Of a stretch of DNA of 64,000 nucleotides, positions 13,401 through 19,089 are shown in pieces; positions within the stretch are counted from its first letter, which is position 1; each line of letters opens with the position of its first letter. The translations under genes and the position numbers were made by a program. This stretch comes from Monocercomonoides exilis. Taxonomy: Eukaryota; Preaxostyla; Oxymonadida; Polymastigidae. The notes beneath the pieces are model-generated. The model had not been told where the DNA came from, did not search any database, and was given only the letters and a program-made list of their open reading frames with translations. Location: contig LSRY02000030.1 of NCBI GenBank assembly GCA_001643675.2, positions 420,501 to 484,500 of the forward strand. The letters are read 5' to 3'.

Positions 13401-13818
13401 AGAGCTACTGACAAACAAGAAGATGGGAGCAACGAAGGAGTCGGTGGTATTCTCGATTGGGATGATGCTGTGGGAGTGCTTGACTCTGGAGATCCCGTTT
13501 GGAGAGTATGAAGGGGAAGTGGCTGGGCAGAAGATTGTGAATGGGGAGAGGCCAGGGATGGGAGAGGCGGAGCAGTCGAGCTATCTGGGGCTGGTGAAGA
13601 AGTGTGTGTCGCAGGATTGGAGAGAGCGGGGGAGCCTGAATGAGTTGAAGAGAGAGTTCATCCAGCGGTTTCCGGCAGGATCGTTGATAATGACGATGAC
13701 AGATGCGCTGTGCTGCTATTCGGCAGATGGGAACAAGAAGGAGCCCTCTTGTGGAAGTGGGAACGGAAACGGAGAAGGAACAGAAGGAAGCAGTCGGATT
13801 GTTCTTCTTGTGCAGTGA
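1420..13818 (+). CDS. Giant beta-helix-repeat surface protein with transmembrane helix and pseudokinase tail (4132 aa)
   Basis: Seen: an uninterrupted 4132-codon frame ending in TGA. Residues 1-22 form a hydrophobic signal peptide starting MGGSYFSFCLITLIFIL. The ectodomain (to about 3675) repeats Cys/Gly-rich strands such as CSFxxC followed by GGG/GGA, typical of right-handed parallel beta-helices, and many N-x-S/T glycosylation sites. Eight module starts carry the cap motif CGxxxxPCxTI. A transmembrane helix spans about 3679-3704, followed by basic residues (RWRKQKRR). The cytoplasmic tail ends in a degenerate kinase fold (about 3857-4080). MAPELL at about 3992, FSIGMMLWECLTLEIPF and a final WRER segment keep the C-lobe. 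The catalytic loop is reduced to SPHIVLF, with no HRD Asp. There is no DFG, and the activation segment is replaced by a Ser/Asp-rich stretch. Inferred role: a surface receptor or adhesin whose tail is a scaffold rather than an active kinase. Its ligand is unknown. The C-terminal ~630 residues are shared with the gene at 24380-33598. The ATG at 1420 is chosen because it directly starts the signal peptide. Confidence 0.85.
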   Translation: MGGSYFSFCLITLIFILDWSVQLDFDETTARQVSCIHGYSCRSLSQLGDENIACNKKDSAISRLFHKRQYSSAQRHCSIQFHLDLVNASLSASEVIFLQNTSTLMQIDKFSIVYLSGCTFIQKGRNAISTVHSSFGKVLFSNISANNEHCQGLLTPLTTSPSSDNSFSPDGFVGVTKSSFCSVSLRCRPFIACSAMHQISLSSSILCNISTTQAGTGVQTNENGPQCISTIYSCVFETVSGVYTNGIAPGVEGLGLELFNNTHQKCKNEMTKGVRRTEAIDTTISYEEFANMTTPIPEGKIGIHGNEPDICGSCILMFNNINASLKISHSTFCNCSASYIGGALSTYLIGSLIISNCSFNNCKSASFGGAVFARAIRQCYSFSDSEIDNCASGTGGGIVVYDGVQQNTDCVEASEDGKKFMCHNSSFIVSSTANYGGGISLFGSVTEMFLMKSCFFSCCTAKNNAKGGGIYVKIDNHRTTDPKIFFFCFFANNMAGTETGGKDVFLNDTNGKCVNESPFVWSCTLTDGGSQLIHCNASCHANDEWLPYGVSSRIVEEENGEDSDLCGCFSNEVCQTMKHAIENSMTTQSCAITMLSHVHTLFATDGVAVNSKKAVVRGEGEESTSLEVSQIDAMRSLFEVTSGSLTVELLHIAFASDPKSSLARVSENEGELILTSLEIDSGSESLGREFESPLVVMAGGHLIVSDSKIRFFKLTECSLLTMPVGSYVQMSNTTIANITRSQGSGSVLEHTFGEREWLRMDGCIVENCRSKDDGGCFKIDVGEENGIELRNSSATNCACSTENGKGGWLCAGTVKLSTQMVIGGMKFSGCEGWKGKCVFVEAPELARIVSKASFNFSIDGMSDEDLMGYEGGNRGFDVCLWVYFVDVVSPGYVGGGTAHDFSGCGVERYPCSTISKLVNVRHRGIPKAIVICAPFECTEPVAMNTDEWDVRSETNESFIDIGFGGDASSEGLIETSVRCSFRDISFEAVAKREDSHTSVFICADSALTLTRISVKAKEEGGELNYGVVFGKKGVICISSFSIKNVQFASAAMFGVSGENAHCRVEGISCLECSVSGERNLIEIGEGACFSMNDSSIGTETIIENSGIAVEEGKEVEMRNVSVKGIRRRKGDGGGLRARSHNNVMPSSSIIVDSCSFEECEVNEGGKGGGGMWISAGPPSVVRVSSCSFLSCTAPFDESVGFGGGIFFSLTSPTTDYVISGPIFTADQKNRARYGTDLFVESEKLGVSTTNTTLPFLKDMPLDDVNSMCGYDGDDKTNVISLLYFIFDVGDTIHVSSAAGLDVAPCGFAAYPCKTIQKSLQRQEGSSKSMMLHGDYELLEDVLLCEEGRVEMKGTEGRSIVNVKGGDTASVGVITLAESEGVESMIALLSFRVGGSVKQHITLMSQESAGSLRVSLCDFAQQPGEAIVGYSLLRCMNGQVEMKSVEIRSVRFSMSQIIICEQNAIALLENVSVQNTSTTSSDGLVKLGSMSVAMSMKRCTFESQAEKLSCVVVRCESAKTVELENCTFSNYSEHNGNGSAVECKVRAGSRVMIVGGKASHCGCIGGFGGGIFAHVEMDGKFGVGNSSEEITEMANCRAEAQSRRGGFGGGISVSVDEGFSLFAIENVGFSECSASQNGKNVFVEAWNLSKAVTVQTLNFGFNTAVGSADLGELCGFENENALCPIPLALFFRKFSGRCYVGGGGVDYRLCGYQDYPCQTIGYAGASKFNSSAASIILQSTFTFRDQLLFDSQDYEIFGEENATMMNVAGGEGEKEEGLIEVRRTVGVGQITFRHPASLGSNRSSLMLCDGGTLNVVDCSCELNSGSGLDCSFSYFVCKGGQLGIERFETKNIKFGFVPLMVVRKSESIEARVLMRSVSLENVSTKSEAGVVEVDGADKFEMNNCSASASTCESCSLVSVARVKTMMMGNSTMSDFQRTNGFGGVVVAVVEEGEKTMIEKCTFEGCSIEAANMKGGVGYVSVGGGGEVVFDSNTISNNSVDGETGFGGGLHVELEASEVKYSFKKDEFEGNEAKKGKHLYLICPLPRETVDPLRFDSSFREDMRNEDVWVKSGGDGPAVDETLKKYLFASSEEIMFVDDATGDDRETCGTVLYPCKTVDDGFLKMKSNQTTIHVVGAAVLGGRIDRNGTSLTVRGAAETSTIDVEDGGCIVLKKGKGTTTLTLSSLRVILPGRATEQSLVAVSVGRMTIRDSNVEGKEANGKETDMWVGIAEGGEMQLVNVSVKDVVERGKKGVVLMKGGELYCEALKLKEISADGEGLIWVGEDADASLNHFAAENCEVGSGSIVCLKGVGGMCSVSESRFENCSKLHGDGGAIWCEIGKGKMTMNGTVFDSCSVDALNGYGGAVYMKDVGNTNHDFVFSDLNFMGNGAFVGKDMFVMANSLNESIAPSKFIFEYFDDVGSVIADLKGMDADLFSGEPIDLLLLLKEAQLSTVHISSEGMDILGCGMEEHPCASFWRAYRNLNALERNRNVVVYESTMVDNHFDVSSLCVKSKQDDQYAMVAMKENITETKDEWIFLNEEEARFERIMLAVPSRFSSNIETLILSRPESGSMTLLSCSFGSINSTNNPVEFNLIRSESGLVSVDGCSVDIRLFARVPFEFHSSVSLNGLNATNIQVSSSTTGGAMHVVLMSREMFNVNRTNVVNCSCSTTLGRGGGLYVDCSQSQADTPISFCEGVAIQKNEAFIGSDLFVASFDLNKTVTPTTLMFSFDDAKHSPTMFCGSDKEHTDTDLFRFLEGFRNAKVFVSSNGYDVMRCGSEEDPCQTLWKGMGQIETGSEQKKLLIDGSIEMANRYDFSNFVFEPPCDAVEEHKRSVLQIVNHHDGEEILGMNERNISFNKIDMEVFEDVWNRAGGVFVSENGVLSFSDCSLKSIVSAEKQIEICFVQLKSGVLDAEKLIIESMRMKQSIVMIEVGSNAYLKDIEVKSCMLVEGCVVQIVHKVAETKNGDGSVIEVNGSVFGSITRSGMGSSVLESGDNCEVLMKANNSVFELCRSSESRRGGVMCFELNNEGSFVMSNSKVMQCGCSTESGRGGGMYLSSHLSGKLLFLFQGMKFEGNVAETGKDIFVECTNISEQVNESQFRMDLREGVFNRIGAIYGIDLLHSEPVDLISFITVYQSSIIFVNGKDGKGRNDRQCGSSREPCMSIGYGFDHLVFEDIVLLVIDGEGVIEKELDLDEISVQSRSRSTSKISFDARISASREYLLQTKEHVELSYLEFLYPSRGAFCHNAFLCSSSGSIVISSCIFHSDDDAGSCSISEVMRLANCNCTVEHCSIENIICEKICQCENAEVSISDLRLNHIDTKSCFCFSGDQPNSVLIKELVVENTVCRGNMLLFCDDSYAESGQFIQENIVLSLCRFKNISMEGSNGSVLMMNSHSHTFSMANCSFSECRTSVEKGALATFSGVSSVLIDSCVFEGQTMTNCNELASSREICHWNGSLVDMCNSSGTFEDTTISKGNFGGMTIFGGDVTISESEFVLNNPSIEGYPSARRNVICEGNGELDVVSVKGGDGMLPNTSLWILDERCELGGIATERGSSFFIPILEEVKNTTQPNGDVELMIVGKLLLPCDLSVKMSMKNGDEEEIVRKGIEEEGFVSENEIHAFISCSELEKVREETEVSVWIVFGKADSLSSTEPYILKNRSESAGKGDEKLVKGEKEGKSHWLLIVIVLVVILSIILVIAVVLAVRWRKQKRRTKELEEIVNDTVRKDPKAFEMVTMEMSPEEQWRRAEREAEKKNEERIKKRIYETNMEHSESSEHLLSESGSTEYILGRGSDKIPQWMLEKVDENEEEEETRKRIPSPSISSTSTTDSDSTFVRSESLCPTTSSMSNLVDAMACSSPHEKLIVDLRDSLFMLLHGLNKTKEMAIGTLQEREQTAAQILFWVANLALHSFDEMENGLSSLSTLSPHIVLFSEHMVICIVMHSDFSSDDDSDSSSISSSTVVTSASDDDSEYSLPSSAFEDDEYNRKECLRWMAPELLTNKKMGATKESVVFSIGMMLWECLTLEIPFGEYEGEVAGQKIVNGERPGMGEAEQSSYLGLVKKCVSQDWRERGSLNELKREFIQRFPAGSLIMTMTDALCCYSADGNKKEPSCGSGNGNGEGTEGSSRIVLLVQ
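2250..2960 (+). other. AT-rich N-terminal block of the first surface protein
   Basis: Within the first giant gene, codons at about 2250-2960 are visibly richer in A and T (ATA, AAT, TTA, GTT) than the strongly G-rich coding strand that follows. This block encodes GGALST- and GGGIVV-type beta-helix coils without the CG...PC caps of the later modules. The second giant gene has an equivalent AT-rich block near 31800-32600. The change in composition suggests the N-terminal domain has a different history from the downstream modules. This is my reading of the text; no composition was computed. Confidence 0.4.
3100..11900 (+). repeat. Eight tandem ectodomain modules, first surface protein
   Basis: Each module opens with a cap of the form (D/G)xxCGxxxxPCxTI, preceded by a YV/FV/HVSS strand, then beta-helix coils ending in a ...GKDxFVxx segment. 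Cap starts lie near 3115, 4125, 5325, 6540, 7730, 8808, 9738 and 10875, so spacing is about 0.93-1.2 kb (310-400 residues). The caps include CGVERYPCSTI, CGFAAYPCKTI, CGYQDYPCQTI, CGTVLYPCKTV, CGMEEHPC and CGSEEDPCQTL. Sequence between caps is strongly diverged, so these are old duplications in contrast to the near-identical C-terminal end. Confidence 0.7.
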
Positions 13819-14757
13819 TCAAGAGAAGATGGCGAGCCATGCAGTGTATTTTATAAACAGAAAAAAAAATTGGACAAGTGATATTGTTGTTGTTGCTTGA
13901 GAGTGCTGTTGTGTCTTTTTGAATTTTTTTAAGCTGATTTTCAATTCTATGAGTTTTTGTTTTTTATTCAAAATTCTTGTTTATATGCTTATGTGTATGT
14001 TTATATGTATGTTTATATGTATGTTTATATGTATGTTTATATGTATGTTTATATGTGTGTTAGTGTAGTGATAGTTGGCTGTGTTTGGGATAAAAGTCTT
14101 TGTGTCTTATGTTTTGCTTGTTCCCCATCATCACTTCAGTTTGTTTCCTTTTCTTTTCAATGAATATTCGGAAAGAAGAATATGGAGTGTATTTTATAAA
14201 TCGGATCAGGCGGACAATGCACGCAGCTCCATTGGCAAGGCAACAACGAAGCCGAAGAATGCTCAACAATTTGCAGAATGACAAAGACAGGCAATGAAGT
14301 TAACAAACGAAGAGAAAGTTGTCTTAAGCAACAGAAAATGGATCTTCTTTGAAGTGAGCTGAATATGTTCCGACTGAAAAAAAAAATAGTTTTTCAAAAA
14401 CAAATAATTGACGTACAGATTTTCCAGAAATTGTATCAATCATTTTATTTTTCAAATGGAAAATTATTATCTATAAACAATTTTTTAGGCAACAGCAGAA
14501 CTGAACAAACAGATTATTAAAAATCTTATTGCGGAGCAGGACACATTGATGAACCAATTGCAACAACACTTCCACTCTGAACTGAAATGTTATTATCCCT
14601 CTGTAATTGTTGCACTCACCTCCATCCCCCTTTCTTCTTTCTCTTCTTTTCCATTTTCAACCAGTCCTGACAAAAATAAAGATTCGGAAAATTTGAAAGT
14701 CATTTCATCATTTTTCTCAGTTTTTTTGTTCAAGGATTTTCTCAAAATTATATGTTT
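11921..14757 (+). repeat. Left arm of 2.84-kb inverted repeat
   Basis: The reverse complement of this stretch recurs at 23441-26277. Every matching pair of positions I checked sums to 38198: stop codons 13818/24380, arm ends 14757/23441 and the 12047/26151 region. So no net insertion or deletion separates the arms at these points. Differences cluster at about 11990-12060. From about 12062 onward the encoded proteins read identically. The arm covers the juxtamembrane region, transmembrane helix, pseudokinase, stop codon and about 0.94 kb of 3' flank. Similarity ends abruptly at 14757/23441 in non-coding DNA, and at 11921/26277 inside the coding sequence. Confidence 0.9.
13995..14056. repeat. 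12-bp minisatellite (GTATGTTTATAT unit)
   Basis: About five tandem copies of a 12-bp unit, GTATGTTTATAT, lie about 180 bp downstream of the first surface-protein stop codon. The same array with the same length is present in the other inverted-repeat arm at 24142-24203. Confidence 0.85.
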
Positions 14758-14767
14758 CTCGCAATAG
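14215..14767 (+). pseudogene. Possible coiled-coil gene remnant inside the left arm
   Basis: Two coding-like segments lie in the 3' flank. The first (about 14207-14390) contains RRTMHAAPLARQQRSRRML-type basic sequence in one frame and ESCLKQQKMDLL in another. The second starts after a plausible 3' splice site (TTTTTTAG, about 14480-14489) and encodes TAELNKQIIKNLIAEQD then TLMNQLQQHF, a heptad-like coiled coil. Stops and frame changes prevent a single product. I do not recognise the family. The same segment occurs reversed at 23431-23983, so it was duplicated with the arm. Confidence 0.25.
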
Positions 14768-15065
14768 TTAGAAATAATTAATGAATCCCTTCTTATACAA
14801 ATAATGAAAGATGAGCATAATTCAGATTAACCAAATGTTTGTTCAGAATGGAACAAATAAGGTTTCAGTTATTCAGTTGATGATTGGAATCATTGGCATT
14901 GGAAATTCTTCGATATCTTCATTTCTTTTGCAACAAGGAATTGAAATATTATTCAACTTTCCAAATAAAATCATACGCTTGAATTTGGTTTTTTCTGTGA
15001 ATTTACTGAGTTCTTGAGAATAAACCTCAGCAAATATTCAATGTGGAAATATTTCCTATTCAATA

Positions 15066-15092
15066 GGGTGATTTCAAACCCCGAATATTTAT
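15066..15092 (+). repeat. Left terminal inverted repeat of the pogo-like element
   Basis: 27 nt preceded by TA. It begins GGGTGATTTCAAACCCC and is followed by GAATATTT. The same outer nine bases (GGGTGATTT) are seen at the other end, read from outside. Confidence 0.75.
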
Positions 15093-15762
15093 TTCCAAAT
15101 AAATTAGTTTTATCAATGCACTATTCATATTTTATTAATTGTTTTGAGTATATAAAGAAAAGTCAAAGATAATATATATTCCTGTTATTGTGTGATGAAA
15201 AAAAATATTTTTTCAACAATTTGTGTCGAAGAAAACAAACGTTGAATTATTTTGAAGAATTGACACACATCTGTGAAATATTTGAAAATTGTTTTTTTAA
15301 ATTTTTGTCTGATAAATTTTAATATAGTGTGGTTTTTTTATACGGACATTTTTTTATCCGGACAAAAATTTTTATTATGAATCACTTCTTCCCGCTTTCT
15401 GGATATTTTATCATAATTTTGATATATAAGGAAAAGTCAACAGTCAGATATTTTGATCATTTAACTTTACTTAATCTCTGATGGGGGTAGATGGGGGTGT
15501 TCGCTCCTCCATCTCTGATTTGTGCCTCCCCCGAGAAGATTAGGTGATTGCAAGGGGACTTATGATATTCGTATTAGATCGAAAAATTATTTTGATATTT
15601 TTTTATATAAAAATCTTTTTTTCAAGATAATAAATACAACATCATGACCAAAAAAATTTTGAAATAAGTGTTGTGGAAAACAAAAAATTCCAAGGATTAT
15701 AGAAAAAAAGAAGTGAGATGAGATTCTTTCTTTATCGCTATACTGAAAGAAGATAAGAACAT

Positions 15763-17231
15763 GTGTCAACAATTATCGCTAATGGAGAAGCTCTGGTTGT
15801 TGCTGCTGCAAACATGAAGAATTTCATTCGCTCTGCAATTGATCGAGCAATTTCAGCTGAAGAAAAAGGAAAATAGGCAAGGAAAAATGGAAAATCAGAA
15901 TTATTCAAGCGTGAAGAAAAGGAAAAGATATTTGGAAATTGAGAATAGAATGTGAAAGTGTGACAAGTTTCAATACTGAGCAAATGATGAAATAAGTTTG
16001 CAACAAATTTTTCAAAATGTTGTTTTTATGAATATTTTATTCTTTTTGATGAACGCTGTTATCAATGATAGGAAAAAAGACGACTTCGATGAAGAAGATG
16101 AAGAAGTGAACATTTCGAAAGGATATCCCGATCAATACACCAAACGGAAACTCGAACATAAAGCTTCTCATCCTCGAAATGTTGACATCCAAAGGCTCTC
16201 TGCATCAAATCAGCATACTCTTCTTCCATTTTTCTCTCTTCATCAAAACCTTCATGATCAACATCATTATTTTAACTCTATCATCTTCAATATTGATGAA
16301 TCTTTTCTTCGACTCTCTGATTTTTTCTCTTCTCTTGTTTTCCATCCTTCCGACATGCCGCCGGTTTCTTTAAAACACCGATGAATATGCCAAATGCAAC
16401 TCTTGTCGATGCAGCTGCAGCTGATGGCTTCTCCCTTAAAAGGATCATTCTGTGGCCTTGTAGGATATTACAAGATGAACTTAACCAAGGATGCAGTTTT
16501 CAGTTAAATGTTTTGGAAGAAAATGAAGGCTGGATGACTGAAGAACTATTCTCAAACACGCTGAAAAAATGTTGCTTCCAGGAATCAATCAAAGAATAGA
16601 AGCTTTGAAGAAGAGTGATGAACATTGCCTTCTCCTTCTTGATACGCATTCTTCGAGAGCGCAGCCTGACTTGTGGATGAAGTTTGCTGATTCTTCGATA
16701 GATGTCATCACCTTCGTGCCCCACACCACTCACATCGCACAGCCTTTGGATCGTGGAGTGTTTGCTGTTTTCAAAAAGACAATAAACGCTAATTATGAAG
16801 CACCTTCTTCTTCTTCTTCTGTTGTTTTGCGACGAGAAGCGCTAGCTGATGTGCTTCCACAAGCCTTACAAACTTCTTTGTTGCCTTCTACAATCAAATC
16901 ATCATTTGCGAAGAGCGGAGTTCTGTCACATCAGTGGCATGAAGTGTTAGCCAAGCTTCCAAAAGAACCTTCCGTCACTCTGAAGAAAAGAACAAAAAGA
17001 TTTGATTATTTTGGAAAATTTATTACCGATAAAGAATTTTTAATTGAATGGAAAAAAGAAAAGGATGATAGAAAAGAGTCAAAAAATGAAGAAAAAGAAA
17101 ATGAAGAAACAAAAAAGGCTTTGTTTGAAGATGAAAAACCGAAAAAAAGAAAAATCAACCCATTGAAAAATTTAAATGATGATTTTTCTGATGATGAAAA
17201 AAAAAAGAAAGAAATACTTGAAAAATTGTAA
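15763..17231 (+). pseudogene. Frameshifted pogo/Tigger-like DDE transposase
   Basis: Known family: pogo-type transposases have an N-terminal HTH and a DDE_1 catalytic core, and cut and paste the element. Seen: an HTH-like stretch at about 15763-15872 (ANGEALVVAAANMKNFIRSA), then after stops a core in three frames. FNIDESF (about 16290, first Asp) runs to 16384. A second frame continues from 16381 to 16599. A third (about 16569-17231) holds LLLDTHSSR (second Asp) and FVPHTTHIAQPLDRGVF (third Asp). The tail carries FDYFGKFITDKEF and a Lys/Glu-rich end. All three catalytic Asp residues survive, but at least two frame changes and upstream stops abolish the product. The C-terminal FDYFGK motif is shared with the remnant at 63480-64000. 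Confidence 0.7.
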
Positions 17232-17339
17232 AAATGAGAGCTTGTTGATTATATTGATTATTAATATTTTTTTCTAAAAAACGAAATCAGCACACAATAC
17301 ACAAAAGAAATTTTTTTTATTTATTGTTAGTGTTTTCAA

Positions 17340-17366
17340 AAAAATATTCGGGTTAACAAATCACCC
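17340..17366 (-). repeat. Right terminal inverted repeat of the pogo-like element
   Basis: The reverse complement begins GGGTGATTTGTTAACCC and continues GAATATTT. It pairs with 15066-15092 and is followed by TA. It lies about 110 bp after the end of the transposase frame. Confidence 0.75.
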
Positions 17367-17368
17367 TA

Positions 17369-17910
17369 TATTACGCGTTAAATGCAAAAATGGATAAACT
17401 GATTTCTTCATTTTTTCTATTATTGATTCTCCTTTAATGAATGCTTCATCAAAAGTTTAAAAATACACTGAGAGCTTCCTTGTGTAATGAAAACAAACCA
17501 AATCAACTTGTTTGTTTAACAAGATCCAACAAATTATTTCTCGGTGAGTTTTTTGAGGAAACTTGTGAGAAGCATTCTTGCGGAAAAAATATCAGATCGT
17601 GGCATTTTATATTCGTTGATGTGAAAGTCCAAATGGGTGATTATTTATGGGATCATTTAAATGGACTTTTCAAATGCGATAGATGGAATTTGTTAAAAAA
17701 AGGTAATTTGTTGAAACAAAAATATTTTAGAGAATAATAAATGGTATTTTATTAAAAACTCCATTTATTTAATTCTGTCCCACAATAAATAAAAAAAAGT
17801 TGATCATTCCTTTCCTATCATTCATTTTTGTTAATATTGCATTTGTATTTATTTCACATATCATCGTAGATGAAGTTTCAAGAAGATCGATATTTCATAA
17901 ACTATTAACT
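17369..17910. other. Intergenic, one small unrecognised open frame
   Basis: A 98-codon open frame at 17441-17737 (+) has Cys-rich sequence (EETCEKHSCGKN, FKCDRWN) but no family I recognise and no supporting neighbours. It could be a remnant exon. The rest is AT-rich with no visible gene. Confidence 0.3.
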
Positions 17911-18305
17911 ACAGTTTGTGCAAACAATACCAGTTTGCAAAAAATACCGGATAAGATCGATTTCTCAATAACCGCAAGAAGAAAAATTCTGTTTAATTTA
18001 CTCAAAATATATCTCATGAATACAAACTCACGTGGCATACAAGACTTTCAAATTAACCTCATTTGTGCTCAGAAAAAAATTATTTGTAAAATCTCGAATC
18101 AATTGGATATTGAGTTTCTTCGAGATTTCAATCATTAATTTTTCTGTGCACAAATGAAGCTATTTTGAAAGTCTCGTTTATCAATTGAGTTTTTATTATT
18201 GAGATGTATTTTGAGGAAAATTGTCAGAATTTTTCTTCTTGCGGTTATTGATAAATCGATCTTGTCCTGTGTTTTTTGTGGACCGGTATTATTTGCACAA
18301 ACTGT
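17911..18305. repeat. 395-nt long imperfect foldback (hairpin) repeat
   Basis: The arms 17911-18077 and 18139-18305 are reverse complements without gaps (paired positions sum to 36216). Shared blocks include ACAGTTTGTGCAAA, AAGATCGATTT, CAATAACCGCAAGAAGAAAA and CATTTGTGC. By eye the arms agree at roughly 80% of positions. The central 61 nt form a further small stem (TCTCGAA / TTCGAGA). The whole could fold into one long double-stranded stem. There is no TA-flanked element signature at the outer ends and no protein. Possible explanations are a foldback or MITE-type element, or a double-stranded-RNA source. Confidence 0.8.
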
Positions 18306-18858
18306 GACTTTTTATTTTTGTTCGAAAAAATAATCTTTTTGTTGTTATTTGTGTCAAACAATTATTTTCATAAATATTGACCTTTTTTGTTTCATGAATT
18401 TGAACAGACATTTTGAATTTTTTAACAATTATTAACATTTCAACATTTCAATGAGTTGAAAAAACGAAAAGGTGAAAAATCGTTAATCTTGTATAATTTT
18501 TTGAAAGTTAATAATTATGAAAATATAGAAGGAATGAAACATATGAATGAAAACCATTTTCAAGTATTTGAACAAATTTATTGATCACATATGTTTTTTA
18601 ATAAAAAAATTAATATTATCTGCAATTAAAACATCAAAAGGCTTGAAATCAAAAACTCAAAAAAATATTTATCATTTTTTGAATCAAATCATGAATTGCA
18701 TTATTTTGTTGAGGTTATTTTCCTTTTTCTTTTTTGTTCATCTTATTCTAATTACACTCGTTCTCTTTCAAAGAATTTTAAAAAAAGGAGCAAATGCTTC
18801 TCTAATCTTGATGATGCATAATCTTTTTTTTTACATATTATAATGTTACATGCATGAT
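18306..18858. other. AT-rich intergenic region
   Basis: Very AT-rich, with short open frames only. I see no gene, structured RNA or recognisable element. Confidence 0.5.
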
Positions 18859-18925
18859 AGAGAGAAGAGGAAGAGGAGGAAGAGGAGGAGGAAGATGAGG
18901 AAGATGAGGCAGATAAGGTAGAAGA
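18859..18925. repeat. GA-rich microsatellite
   Basis: Purine-only run built from GAGGAA, GAA and GAT triplets on the plus strand. The minus strand would read as a poly-serine tract. It lies just downstream of the 3' end of the decayed minus-strand gene and may be its eroded tail. Confidence 0.6.
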
Positions 18926-19089
18926 TACAGGAGAGGTAGTTATGGGTGTGTTCAAAAGAACGAGATAGAAGACGGAGATGGAAAGGGTGAAGATTGAGAA
19001 TGTGGAGAAGATATAGAGAAAGAAGGGATTTGTCGTATGGTTGCAGGAGAAAAAGGGTGAAGCGGTGGAGATGAAGTGGGATACTCACT

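Larger units (their letters stand above)
15066..17366 (+). mobile_element. Decayed pogo-like DNA transposon with TIRs and TA flanks (2301 bp)
   Basis: Seen: the left end GGGTGATTT...CCCCGAATATTT (15066-15092) matches the reverse complement of the right end (17340-17366) at 22 of 27 positions. Both ends are flanked directly by TA (15064-15065 and 17367-17368), the target duplication of Tc1/mariner/pogo elements. Between them lies a plus-strand transposase pseudogene. Each terminal repeat also contains a small internal inverted pair (GGG...CCC). This is a complete but non-functional copy. It lies in the spacer between the two inverted-repeat arms. Confidence 0.75.

Noticed and set aside
14811-15017. 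68-codon frame just before the transposon
   Set aside because: Low-complexity Ile/Asn/Ser-rich reading of AT-rich DNA without any supporting feature.
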